Below are positions 39,625 to 46,642 of a stretch of 64,000 bases of DNA, piece by piece. The notes under the pieces are model-generated. The model was not told the DNA's origin, searched no databases, and was given only the letters and a program-made list of their open reading frames with translations. Origin of the DNA: an uncultured Alphaproteobacteria bacterium (GTDB lineage Bacteria > Pseudomonadota > Alphaproteobacteria > Methylaequorales > Methylaequoraceae); NCBI GenBank assembly GCA_902617375.1, contig CACMWI010000001.1, positions 190,090 to 254,089 on the forward strand, given 5' to 3'. The position numbers and the translations under genes were made by a program. The first letter of the stretch is position 1, and each line of letters opens with the position of its first letter.

Positions 39625-39642
39625 TTGTCATAAAGTTGTAAC
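39625..39642 (+). promoter_or_regulatory. Pho box upstream of the porin gene
   Basis: TTGTCAT-AAAG-TTGTAAC: two 7-mers separated by 4 bp, the architecture of PhoB sites (E. coli consensus CTGTCAT-AAAT-CTGTCAY). It lies 43 bases before the porin start, a suitable place for activation. Confidence 0.75.
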
Positions 39643-39685
39643 AAAAAATTACTAGTTTACCTTTTTAACTTTACGAGGGAATATT

Positions 39686-41110
39686 ATGAAAAAATTATAC
39701 TCAGGTATTGCAATCATGGCAATAAGCGGTCTGATATCAAACGCCAAAGCACAAGACGTTGGTGCACAGATCGACGCTCTGCAAAACGAAATACTAAAAA
39801 TGAAAGAACAGATGTCCAAAGGTTCTGGAGATAACAAAGCTTACTTTAAAAAAGGAAAAGGTCTTAGCATCAAAAGTTCGGATGGAAAATATGAATTTAA
39901 AATTGGTGGTCGTATGATGTACGATCTTACCCAATTGGTTGATTATGAATCAGGTACTCATACCATGACTCAGCATGAAACTGGAAACGGTTTTGGTGCT
40001 GAATTCAGAAGACTGAGATTTGATATCAAAGGTAAAATTGGTAATGGATGGGCTTGGGTTATCCAACCTGACTTTGCTGAAGGAAGTGCTAACTCCAAGG
40101 TTAGAAATGTTGTTATTAAAGATGCCTTTATTTCAAAAAGTATTAAAGGAGTTGGTAAATTTTCTTTTGGTAACGTAAAAAGTGGTCAAGGTCTTTATGA
40201 GAATACGAGTTCTAACAACCTTATCTACATGGAAAGACCTCTTCATAACGAGATGATGAACTTTGCTCAAAGAATGGGTATAGTTTATGACACGTCAGGG
40301 GCTCTTGGTAAACAATTTCACGCTAAAATGGGTATTTTTAGTGGTCTAGAGTCGGGTTTGGTTCAACCTATCGGTGATAGTGGTGTAGCAGGAAATGCTG
40401 ATAATGAAAGCGAACATTACGGAGCTAGTATTGCAGTTCATTATCATTACAAAACTGACACGCCATTAGTAGGTGGTCCATTATCTACTCTTTTTGGGTA
40501 TCATTTTGGATACTTAAATATGTCTGGCTCTGAAACTTATGATACAAACAGTGCTAGAGCCAACGGTGTTCACACTTTTGTTGATAAGCCTATTGATATT
40601 GGTAATTTAACAACTGCTGATACTCACACATTTCATGGTCCTCAATTGTCCTTGATTTTCAACGATGCTTTATTGTTACAAACCGAATATCAAATCGGTA
40701 AATATACATTTGATCCAGAAGAAGTTGGTGGTGGGGTTCTCTCGACTCGTGATGACTACAATATTTATGGAGGCTCGATTGGTATCTCTTATGCGATTAC
40801 TGGTAAGTATAAGCATAGCGGAAAAAAAGGAGCTGTTGGTGGTCTTAAATGCAAAAGACACTGTTTTGTTCCTAAGTATCAGTATGAATGGATCGACGCT
40901 AATGATTTTGACAATGTTGGAACAGGCGTAGGTTCACGTGATGGTGGCGGTGGAGCTGGACAAGTTCATACCATGGGTTTTAACCACTACTTTAATTCCA
41001 ATGTTAGAGCCATGCTTGAGTATGCTTACGGTGAATATGATCTTGATAATGCTAGAGGTACTCCATCTGACATTTCCACCTTACAAGCAAGACTACACCT
41101 TAAATGGTAA
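39686..41110 (+). CDS. Phosphate-selective porin, OprP/OprO family
   Basis: Outer-membrane beta-barrel protein of 474 residues. A signal peptide ends at NAKAQD; a short coiled coil follows (IDALQNEILKMKEQM), as in trimeric OprP-type porins. The barrel begins with YEFKIGGRMMYDL and shows FRRLRFDIKGKIGNGW, and the protein ends in LHLKW with a terminal aromatic residue for barrel assembly. A Pho box upstream and the pst/pho neighbours favour phosphate or polyphosphate uptake. It carries its own terminator, so it is a single-gene unit. Codon use is richer in G and C than its neighbours, as expected for a highly expressed gene. Confidence 0.85.
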   Translation: MKKLYSGIAIMAISGLISNAKAQDVGAQIDALQNEILKMKEQMSKGSGDNKAYFKKGKGLSIKSSDGKYEFKIGGRMMYDLTQLVDYESGTHTMTQHETGNGFGAEFRRLRFDIKGKIGNGWAWVIQPDFAEGSANSKVRNVVIKDAFISKSIKGVGKFSFGNVKSGQGLYENTSSNNLIYMERPLHNEMMNFAQRMGIVYDTSGALGKQFHAKMGIFSGLESGLVQPIGDSGVAGNADNESEHYGASIAVHYHYKTDTPLVGGPLSTLFGYHFGYLNMSGSETYDTNSARANGVHTFVDKPIDIGNLTTADTHTFHGPQLSLIFNDALLLQTEYQIGKYTFDPEEVGGGVLSTRDDYNIYGGSIGISYAITGKYKHSGKKGAVGGLKCKRHCFVPKYQYEWIDANDFDNVGTGVGSRDGGGGAGQVHTMGFNHYFNSNVRAMLEYAYGEYDLDNARGTPSDISTLQARLHLKW

Positions 41111-41144
41111 AATTTTCTTTCCTTAGATAATTTTAAAAAATTAA

Positions 41145-41173
41145 AAAGAGGCTTTATAAGCCTCTTTTTTTTT
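41145..41173 (+). terminator. Rho-independent terminator after the porin
   Basis: A perfect 10-bp stem (AAAGAGGCTT, loop TAT, AAGCCTCTTT) continues into a run of nine T. It starts 35 bases after the porin stop. Confidence 0.9.
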
Positions 41174-41207
41174 GTGTCATATCATATTAGTAACACTATA
41201 TGTAGTG
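41174..41207 (+). promoter_or_regulatory. Possible degenerate Pho box upstream of plcP
   Basis: GTGTCAT at 41174 is followed at 11-bp steps by weaker 7-mers, with GTTGTAA at 41207-41213. The first half-site is good, but the second (TATTAGT) is poor, so this is a candidate only. PlcP genes are commonly PhoB-dependent in marine bacteria, which makes the position plausible. Confidence 0.35.
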
Positions 41208-41247
41208 TTGTAATAATTTTGACACATTTATTTGATAATTGATATGA

Positions 41248-42048
41248 ATGGATGGCGTATCTTTTAAACACAATCGTTACAGAACAATATGGATTTCAGA
41301 TGTTCATCTAGGTACAAGCGGTTGCAAAGCAGAATTGCTTTTAGAGTTTCTTAAAGTTTCAAAATCCGAAAATATTTTTCTTGTAGGAGACATTATCGAT
41401 GGATGGCGATTAAAGAAAAAATGGTATTGGCCACAAGCTCACAACGACGTTATCCAAAAATTACTTAGAAAAGCTAGGAAAGGAGTAAAAGTTGTATTTG
41501 TACCAGGTAACCATGATGAGGCTGCGCGCAAATATATTGGCGTGAATTTTGGAGATATAATAATAAAAAAAGAAGCTTACCATACCACTCTCAAGGGTAA
41601 GAAATTATGGATCATTCATGGAGATCAATTTGATAGCGTTATTAGACATGCGCGCTGGCTCGCATATGTTGGTGACAAGGGTTATGTTATGTTAATCCGC
41701 TTAAACAATCTATTTAATAATATTAGACAATTTTTAAAGCTACCTTACTGGTCATTATCAAAGTTTATTAAACAAAAGGTAAAAAAAGCTGTTTCATTTA
41801 TTACTGCCTATGAATTAGTAATGACTAAGGAAGCCAAAAGAAGAGGGTTTGATGGTGTTGTTTGCGGGCATATACACAAAGCAGAGTTCAAATCAATTCA
41901 TGATATAATATATTGTAATAGCGGTGATTGGGTAGAGTCTATGACCGCGATTGTAGAACATCTCGATGGTAATCTAGAGATTGTTGACTGGTCATCTAGA
42001 ATTTCTCAAGAGCATTCAAGTCGCTTTCAGCTCCCACAAAAAACTTAA
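41248..42048 (+). CDS. plcP: PlcP-type phospholipase C (metallophosphoesterase)
   Basis: A 266-residue calcineurin-like phosphoesterase, superficially like LpxH but of the PlcP group, which under phosphate starvation removes the head group of phospholipids to leave diacylglycerol. Metal motifs in order: SDVHLG, GDIIDGW, PGNHDE, IHGDQFD and GHIHKAE. The segment KKKWYWPQAHNDVIQKLLRK matches PlcP proteins of Sinorhizobium and SAR11-type bacteria. The next gene, 10 bases on, is a glycosyltransferase fused to diacylglycerol kinase, which would use the diacylglycerol released. Confidence 0.85.
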   Translation: MDGVSFKHNRYRTIWISDVHLGTSGCKAELLLEFLKVSKSENIFLVGDIIDGWRLKKKWYWPQAHNDVIQKLLRKARKGVKVVFVPGNHDEAARKYIGVNFGDIIIKKEAYHTTLKGKKLWIIHGDQFDSVIRHARWLAYVGDKGYVMLIRLNNLFNNIRQFLKLPYWSLSKFIKQKVKKAVSFITAYELVMTKEAKRRGFDGVVCGHIHKAEFKSIHDIIYCNSGDWVESMTAIVEHLDGNLEIVDWSSRISQEHSSRFQLPQKT

Positions 42049-42058
42049 TTTCCTAGTT

Positions 42059-43453
42059 ATGAAAATAGTAATTATCTCAGATGCCTGGCACCCTCAAGTT
42101 AATGGAGTGGTCAATACGTTATCTAAAACAAAAGAACTTTTAGAAAAAAAAGGTCATAATGTTTTAATGATAACACCTAATCTGTTTAAAACATTTCCTT
42201 GTCCTACTTACCCTGAAATCCGGTTATCTTTTTTTCCAGGGAGCAAAGTTAAAAAGTTAATTAAAGAATTCAATCCAGATGCGATTCATATTGCAACTGA
42301 GGGTCCACTCGGTTTAGCAGGAAGAAATTATGTGGTGAAAAATGGACTTGTTTGTACAACTTCATTTCATACAAAATTTGCAGAATATATATATAAGAGA
42401 ATTAGGATTCCTCTTTTTATAAGTTATGGTTATCTAAAATGGTTTCATAGTAAAGCACATAAAATACTTGTTCCTACAAAATCAGTAATAGAAGATTTAA
42501 AAAAGTGGAATATAAATAATACTACAATATGGCCACGAGGTGTTGATTTTAAACTTTTCAAACCCCCTTTGCAAAAAAAGAAAAATGACAAACCGATTTT
42601 GATAAACATAGGAAGAGTTGCTATTGAAAAAAACTTAGAAGCATTTTTAAAATTAGATCTTAACTGTGAAAAATGGATTGTAGGTGATGGTCCAGATAGA
42701 CACAAACTCGAAAAAAAATATCCCAATGTCAAATTTTTTGGTGAAAAAAAACAACATGAATTACATGAATACTACGGAAAAGCAGATTTATTTGTTTTTC
42801 CAAGCAAAACTGATACTTTCGGGCTAGTATTACTAGAAGCTATGGCGTGTGGATTACCAGTAGCAGCATTTCCAGTTGCAGGGCCAATCAATGTTATTGG
42901 AAAAAGTGGTGCAGGCGTTCTAAATAAAAATCTTAAAATCGCGTGTTTAAATGCATTAAAAATACCCGCCAGCAAACCTTTACAATATGTAAAAAAATTC
43001 ACCTGGGAGAATGTTGTCAATATCTTTGAATCTAATCTACAAAATTCAAAAAAAAGGGATCCTAAAACATATGTCTTTAAAGAGAATCCACATAAAAAGA
43101 ATACGGGGTTGAAGAGATTATATTTTGCTTTAATAAATAGTCTCTCAGGATTTATATTTGCTTTTAAAGAGGAGAGTGCTTTCAGACAAGAACTACTTCT
43201 CACTTTGATATTAATCCCTCTTGCTTTTATATTTCCAACCGAGACTTCAGAAAAACTTCTCATGATTGGAAGCATTATGCTTTTACTCATAATTGAATTA
43301 CTTAATTCAAGCATTGAAGCCACTATTGACAGAATTTCTTTTTCACATCACGACCTTTCAAAAAGAGCCAAGGATTTAGGCAGTGCAGCTGTTCTTTGTT
43401 CACTTGCTTTTGTGTTTGTTACATATGTGTCAATATTGAAGAGATTTTTTTAG
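42059..43453 (+). CDS. Lipid-remodelling glycosyltransferase (Agt-like, GT4) fused to diacylglycerol kinase (DgkA)
   Basis: One 464-residue frame with two complete enzymes. Residues 1 to about 340 are a GT4 glycosyltransferase: ISDAWHPQVNGVVNT start, NIGRVAIEKNLE, VGDGPDRHKLE, and TDTFGLVLLEAMACG near 251-265; this resembles the Agt enzyme that puts sugars on diacylglycerol next to PlcP. Residues 347-464 are a full DgkA: EESAFRQE (Glu372), IIELLNSSIEATIDR (Glu413, Asn416, Glu420) and LSKRAKDLGSAAV (Asp439). Their spacing equals E. coli Glu28, Glu69, Asn72, Glu76 and Asp95. Three membrane helices are present in the DgkA part. The start ATG 42059 follows the plcP stop by 10 bases. Diacylglycerol would thus either be glycosylated or returned to phosphatidic acid by the same protein. 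Confidence 0.88.
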   Translation: MKIVIISDAWHPQVNGVVNTLSKTKELLEKKGHNVLMITPNLFKTFPCPTYPEIRLSFFPGSKVKKLIKEFNPDAIHIATEGPLGLAGRNYVVKNGLVCTTSFHTKFAEYIYKRIRIPLFISYGYLKWFHSKAHKILVPTKSVIEDLKKWNINNTTIWPRGVDFKLFKPPLQKKKNDKPILINIGRVAIEKNLEAFLKLDLNCEKWIVGDGPDRHKLEKKYPNVKFFGEKKQHELHEYYGKADLFVFPSKTDTFGLVLLEAMACGLPVAAFPVAGPINVIGKSGAGVLNKNLKIACLNALKIPASKPLQYVKKFTWENVVNIFESNLQNSKKRDPKTYVFKENPHKKNTGLKRLYFALINSLSGFIFAFKEESAFRQELLLTLILIPLAFIFPTETSEKLLMIGSIMLLLIIELLNSSIEATIDRISFSHHDLSKRAKDLGSAAVLCSLAFVFVTYVSILKRFF

Positions 43454-43540
43454 TGTATATACACTTTTTATAAAAGATTGCAGGTAACTTTAAAAGAACG
43501 CCTTAAAACTTCAGAAACCTTTTTAGTGTGTATATACATT
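43452..43540. repeat. Paired palindromic repeats between convergent genes
   Basis: AGTGTATATACACT (43452-43465) is a perfect 14-bp palindrome at the stop of the glycosyltransferase-kinase gene, followed by TTTTTA. A near copy, AGTGTGTATATACATT, lies at 43525-43540 at the stop of the convergent fae-like gene. Both are preceded by CTTTTTAG or TTTTTTAG. They may act as terminators for the convergent genes or as protein-binding sites; the sequence does not decide. Confidence 0.6.
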
Positions 43541-44087
43541 ATTTTTTGGAATCTAATGCTTTTTCAAAGTATTTATGAACAATTTTATCTTGGTTTTCTA
43601 AAAGCCAATCTATCGATGGCTCGTCCTTCATTGCTTTCTTTATTGCACTCGTGGTCGCCTTACGATGAATATCAAAAAGTATTTTGTGATCTAAATTTTT
43701 GTCTTCAGCTACACTTGGATTCAACCAAACTGATACAATAATGCCTACATCATTAACTATTTTCTTTGGAATATAACCCTCTCTAACGGAATCTAACACA
43801 CCATTAGCAATAGCTCCTTGAACTGTTCCCATTAAAATATTGGTATATCTGTCGTCTTTGACAGTGACCTTGCTCACCATTAATGTTGCTGGCCTAACCA
43901 TTACGTCTGTGTTCATTATCGCAAGAACTTTTGTATGTCCTTTAACTTGATTGCCTAGTAAAGTGGCGAAAGCTGTTCCAAATGGGCCGTTAAATTTTCC
44001 GATAACTACTTCCGGCTCAGCTGCTGTTCCTGGTGGTCCTCCAGCAATTAGTGACTCACCAACTTTGATGTCAAAATTATCGCTCAT
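43539..44087 (-). CDS. Formaldehyde-activating enzyme (Fae)-like protein lacking the catalytic histidine
   Basis: A 182-residue protein with the Fae fold pattern: KVGESLIAG start, GPFGTAFATLLG, RPATLMVSKVTVKD and GTVQGAIANGVLDSVREG. Fae condenses formaldehyde with tetrahydromethanopterin. The general-base histidine of the enzyme (His22 in Methylobacterium extorquens) aligns with Glu24 in AAEPEVVIG, so this belongs to the Fae-like paralogues whose reaction is not known. No other methanopterin-pathway gene is in the window. It is 19 bases after the small HTH gene and probably cotranscribed with it. A good RBS (GGAGT) precedes the start. Confidence 0.8.
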   Translation of the reverse strand: MSDNFDIKVGESLIAGGPPGTAAEPEVVIGKFNGPFGTAFATLLGNQVKGHTKVLAIMNTDVMVRPATLMVSKVTVKDDRYTNILMGTVQGAIANGVLDSVREGYIPKKIVNDVGIIVSVWLNPSVAEDKNLDHKILFDIHRKATTSAIKKAMKDEPSIDWLLENQDKIVHKYFEKALDSKK

Positions 44088-44106
44088 AAGTTTACTCCTT
44101 TTAAAA

Positions 44107-44310
44107 TTAAACCAGTTTCTTTAACTTTTTCTTAAGTTCTATCGCTTCACATGCTAATTTTATATATTTGGGTATTTGTATATCTTTTTCTCCCTTTTTA
44201 CCCTTCTCATAATACTGGATCATTCTCCTTTTTAGGCCAAGTACATTAGCAGCCTCTGCTTGAGAAAAACCATTCTTTTTTCTCCATTTTTTGAACTGTT
44301 CTTTTTCCAT
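44107..44310 (-). CDS. Small helix-turn-helix (XRE-type) regulator
   Basis: A 67-residue protein that is little more than one HTH domain: FKKWRKKNGFSQAEAANVLG, then LKRRMIQYYEKGKK (recognition helix and following turn), and a basic C-terminal helix. The ATG at 44310 is chosen; the open frame extends further but that part would encode a hydrophobic stretch unlike the family. Two palindromic sites lie 60-110 bases upstream, so it probably controls itself and the fae-like gene downstream. Its domain is also found, in a degenerate form, at the start of the lysine-rich protein at 44912. Confidence 0.78.
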   Translation of the reverse strand: MEKEQFKKWRKKNGFSQAEAANVLGLKRRMIQYYEKGKKGEKDIQIPKYIKLACEAIELKKKLKKLV

Positions 44311-44369
44311 AGACTTTAAGAAAGTAATATTAATACCAAAAAAAAAAATTATTACAAAATAATATTGAC

Positions 44370-44420
44370 ATATGCGCAATTAGTGCGTATATTTAATTAT
44401 AAATACGCAATTGTTGCGTG
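44370..44420. promoter_or_regulatory. Operator pair 1 (between the HTH gene and the divergent small genes)
   Basis: Two palindromes with centres 31 bp apart. Site 1a is ATATGCGCAATTAGTGCGTAT (centre 44381, 10 of 12 pairs match). Site 1b is ACGCAA-TTG-TTGCGT (centre 44412, perfect 6-bp arms). Both fit the half-site ATTGCGTAT, as do the two sites at 44832-44879. The likely binder is the HTH protein encoded at 44107-44310. Confidence 0.65.
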
Positions 44421-44445
44421 TGGATAACTGCTTAGGAGATAATAT

Positions 44446-44520
44446 ATGTATGGACATTTGCTATATTGGGGCTTTGTTTTTAAAAAAAGAAGCTTAGACA
44501 ACCAAACGAAAAGAAAATGA
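44446..44520 (+). CDS. 24-residue leader peptide ORF
   Basis: A short frame (MYGHLLYWGFVFKKRSLDNQ, then four more residues) with a strong ribosome site TAGGAGAT seven bases before the ATG. Its stop overlaps the start of the following 102-residue gene as ATGA, while that gene has no good RBS of its own, so the leader probably drives its translation. The start is hydrophobic, the end basic. No function is known. Confidence 0.5.
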   Translation: MYGHLLYWGFVFKKRSLDNQTKRK

Positions 44521-44825
44521 CTTGGGTTATTGTTTTTGTAACGTTTTTTGGCCCTCTTTATGATTCTGACGGCTATGTCACAGACGTAAGTATAACTACC
44601 ACAGAAACATATAATACTCAGAATTCTTGTAGGTTTATGTCTGAGATAATTAACGGCCAACTTAAAAGTGCTTCAAACTTAAAAGAAAATACCAATATTT
44701 TAAAAAAGAAGTATTCAGTTTGTTTGTCTTTTAGTGATTGGTCACACTATAAGTTAGATCAGGATTTAGAGTCCCTTAAACAAAAATTAACAGAATATAC
44801 AACAAACAACGAAAGTTTTAAATAA
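44517..44825 (+). CDS. Small hypothetical protein
   Basis: A 102-residue protein I do not recognise. It starts with a short hydrophobic stretch (MTWVIVFVTFFGPLY) that could be a weak signal sequence, and has two cysteines (near 38 and 69) that could form a disulfide if exported. The C-terminal part is helical and charged. It is coupled to the leader ORF by an ATGA overlap and lies between the two operator pairs, so it may belong to the same regulatory unit. Confidence 0.55.
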   Translation: MTWVIVFVTFFGPLYDSDGYVTDVSITTTETYNTQNSCRFMSEIINGQLKSASNLKENTNILKKKYSVCLSFSDWSHYKLDQDLESLKQKLTEYTTNNESFK

Positions 44826-44831
44826 TTGACA

Positions 44832-44879
44832 ATATGCAATAATTGCGTATATATATATTCTATTTGCAGTAATTGCAAT
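44832..44879. promoter_or_regulatory. Operator pair 2 (upstream of the lysine-rich protein gene)
   Basis: Two palindromes with centres 30 bp apart. Site 2a is ATATGCAATAATTGCGTAT (centre 44841, one mismatch in the 9-bp arms). Site 2b is TTTGCAGTAATTGCAA (centre 44871, 6 of 7 inner pairs). They match operator pair 1 in half-site and spacing and end 33 bases before the start at 44912. Confidence 0.62.
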
Positions 44880-44911
44880 GCATAAATGTATAATTAAAAG
44901 GAGGAATTAAA

Positions 44912-45529
44912 ATGCAACCACTTAAAAAACCAACTCAGCTTAAAAAATGGGGGAAAAAAAATAAGATTTCTAATAAGAAATTTTCTCGCTTAACAGGTTT
45001 AAGTCTTAAAAAAATAAGTAAATCAAAAAAACTACCAAAAATTGTAAAATTAGGGTGTTTAGCAATTGAAGATGCGAAAAAAAAATCTGATCAAAAAAAA
45101 GAAATTCAGGTTTTAAAAAAGAAAAATAAAAATTTAAAAGCTAAAATAATTAAATTCAAAAAACCTAAAAAAAAGGTTAGTAAATTAAAAAAGGTTAATA
45201 AAAAGTTAGAGTCCAAACTTAAGAAACCTAATAAAAACGTTAGTAAGTTAAAAAAAGACAATAAAAAATTAGCATCTAAACTTAATAAGCCTAAAAAAGT
45301 TATTAAAAAATTAAAGAGTAACAATAAAAAGTTAAAAGCTCGACTTATAAAAGGTGATAAAAAAGCTACCAAAACTTCTCAGTCCACTGGTAAAAATATG
45401 TCAAAAACAAAAAAAATTGATTTAACAAAATCAAATGGGAGCTTAGATAAAGTTTCTACTCAAAATATAAACATAAAAACGGATATCACCTCTCCTACTT
45501 CAGAAGAAAAACCTGAGACAACAAAATAA
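44912..45529 (+). CDS. Lysine-rich coiled-coil repeat protein with an HTH-derived N-terminus
   Basis: A 205-residue, extremely basic protein. Residues 8-57 follow the small HTH protein at 44107 residue by residue (KKWGKKNKIS..., TGLSLKKI, KLPKIVKLGCLAIEDAKKK), but the turn region is eroded. Residues 83-145 are three 21-residue repeats (KKPKKKVSKLKKVNKKLES, KKPNKNVSKLKKDNKKLAS, NKPKKVIKKLKSNNKKLKA), each three heptads, giving a Lys-rich coiled coil; a weaker fourth copy precedes them. The last 50 residues are Ser/Thr-rich and disordered. RBS AGGAGG precedes the start. A nucleic-acid or polyphosphate-binding role is possible; no function is known. Confidence 0.7.
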   Translation: MQPLKKPTQLKKWGKKNKISNKKFSRLTGLSLKKISKSKKLPKIVKLGCLAIEDAKKKSDQKKEIQVLKKKNKNLKAKIIKFKKPKKKVSKLKKVNKKLESKLKKPNKNVSKLKKDNKKLASKLNKPKKVIKKLKSNNKKLKARLIKGDKKATKTSQSTGKNMSKTKKIDLTKSNGSLDKVSTQNINIKTDITSPTSEEKPETTK

Positions 45530-45541
45530 ATAAAATATAAT

Positions 45542-45587
45542 ATGTCATCTTACGTAAGACTTTTACGTAAGATGACATGTGTTTTTT
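45542..45587 (+). terminator. Rho-independent terminator after the lysine-rich gene
   Basis: A perfect 16-bp stem, ATGTCATCTTACGTAA / TTACGTAAGATGACAT (45542-45557 and 45563-45578), with loop GACTT, followed by GTGTTTTTTGG. It starts 12 bases after the stop and insulates the next operon. Confidence 0.85.
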
Positions 45588-45603
45588 GGCTAATTAGAAG
45601 CTT

Positions 45604-45621
45604 TCGTCATAAAACTGTAAC
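45604..45621 (+). promoter_or_regulatory. Pho box upstream of the GAPDH-arsJ-ppk-ppx operon
   Basis: TCGTCAT-AAAA-CTGTAAC, the best 7-4-7 match in the window to the Pho box consensus. It ends 22 bases before the GAPDH start at 45644. Confidence 0.78.
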
Positions 45622-45643
45622 ACTGCCAAAGTACTGGTTCATT

Positions 45644-46642
45644 ATGACAACGTATGCAATTAACGGAATAGGAAGAATTGGTAAATATGTACTCAAATTT
45701 CTTCTAGAAAAAAATTTTGATTTAGCTTGGATTAATGATGCAGTTGGAACTATAAACACACATTGCCATTTGTTGGAGTTTGACACTGTTCATGGTCGGT
45801 GGAATGCCAAATTTTCTACCGACCAGAATATAATTTCAATTGATGATCGAAGACTAATCTTTAACAATCACAATAAAATTGAAAATTTAAAACTTGAAGG
45901 TGTAGATGTTGTTTTAGATTGCACGGGAGTCTTCAAATCAGAAAAAAAATTAGCCCCTTATTTTGATAATGGTGTTAAGAAAGTAATTGTCTCTGCACCA
46001 ATTAATGAAAAAAATGTTGCCAATATAGTATTTGGAGTAAACCATAAAACATATATTCCCAATACTCATAAAATAATTACAGCTGCTAGTTGTACAACAA
46101 ACTGTTTAGCACCTGTTGTAAAAGTACTCCACGAAAAAATTGGCATAGTACATGGTTCAATTACAACAATACATAACGTAACTAACACACAGACAATTGT
46201 TGACAAACCTGGAAAAGATATCAGACGATCTAGGTCCTCTTTAAATTCTTTGATTCCCACAACAACAGGTAGTGCGAAAGCAATATCTCTTATTTATCCG
46301 CAATTAGAAGGAAAACTTAATGGTCATGCCGTTAGAGTCCCACTTTTAAATTCATCATTAACGGATTGTGTTTTTGAATTAAAACGAGATACTTCTGAAG
46401 AAGAAGTAAATAAATTTTTTCAAGATGCCTCTGAGAATGATTTGAAAGGAATTTTAGGCTATGAGGAAGCTCAACTTGTATCAGCAGATTATGTAAATGA
46501 TACCAGGTCAGCAATTATTGATGCGTGTTCTACTATGGTTATAAACAAGAGGCAACTAAAAGTTTATGCATGGTATGACAACGAAATCGCTTATGCAAAA
46601 AGAATGGTTGATATTTGCGAATTTATAAGTGAATCTATATGA
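45644..46642 (+). CDS. ArsJ-associated glyceraldehyde-3-phosphate dehydrogenase
   Basis: GAPDH of 332 residues. The Rossmann start is YAINGIGRIGKYVLK; the catalytic Cys is in AASCTTNCLAP; the substrate region HNVTNTQTIVDKPGKDIRR and NGHAVRVPLLNSSLTD are typical of the form that travels with arsJ. This enzyme uses arsenate in place of phosphate to make 1-arseno-3-phosphoglycerate, which ArsJ then exports. The ATG at 45644 is chosen; upstream codons in frame overlap the terminator and Pho box. Its stop overlaps the arsJ start by four bases. Confidence 0.87.
   Translation: MTTYAINGIGRIGKYVLKFLLEKNFDLAWINDAVGTINTHCHLLEFDTVHGRWNAKFSTDQNIISIDDRRLIFNNHNKIENLKLEGVDVVLDCTGVFKSEKKLAPYFDNGVKKVIVSAPINEKNVANIVFGVNHKTYIPNTHKIITAASCTTNCLAPVVKVLHEKIGIVHGSITTIHNVTNTQTIVDKPGKDIRRSRSSLNSLIPTTTGSAKAISLIYPQLEGKLNGHAVRVPLLNSSLTDCVFELKRDTSEEEVNKFFQDASENDLKGILGYEEAQLVSADYVNDTRSAIIDACSTMVINKRQLKVYAWYDNEIAYAKRMVDICEFISESI

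Noticed and set aside
41248..42048. PlcP gene as LpxH (UDP-2,3-diacylglucosamine diphosphatase)
   Set aside because: The WYWPQAHNDV segment and the lipid-glycosyltransferase neighbour fit PlcP better; no lipid A gene is nearby.
42772..43323. A 183-codon open frame opposite the glycosyltransferase-kinase gene
   Set aside because: The plus strand encodes two well-conserved enzymes here; the antisense frame has no support.
45158..45346. 63-bp repeats as a CRISPR or non-coding satellite
   Set aside because: They are in frame, encode 21-residue coiled-coil units, and have no unique spacers.
45644..46642. GAPDH as the ordinary glycolytic enzyme
   Set aside because: It is coupled to arsJ, lies behind a Pho box and has the features of the ArsJ-linked form; no other glycolytic gene is nearby.
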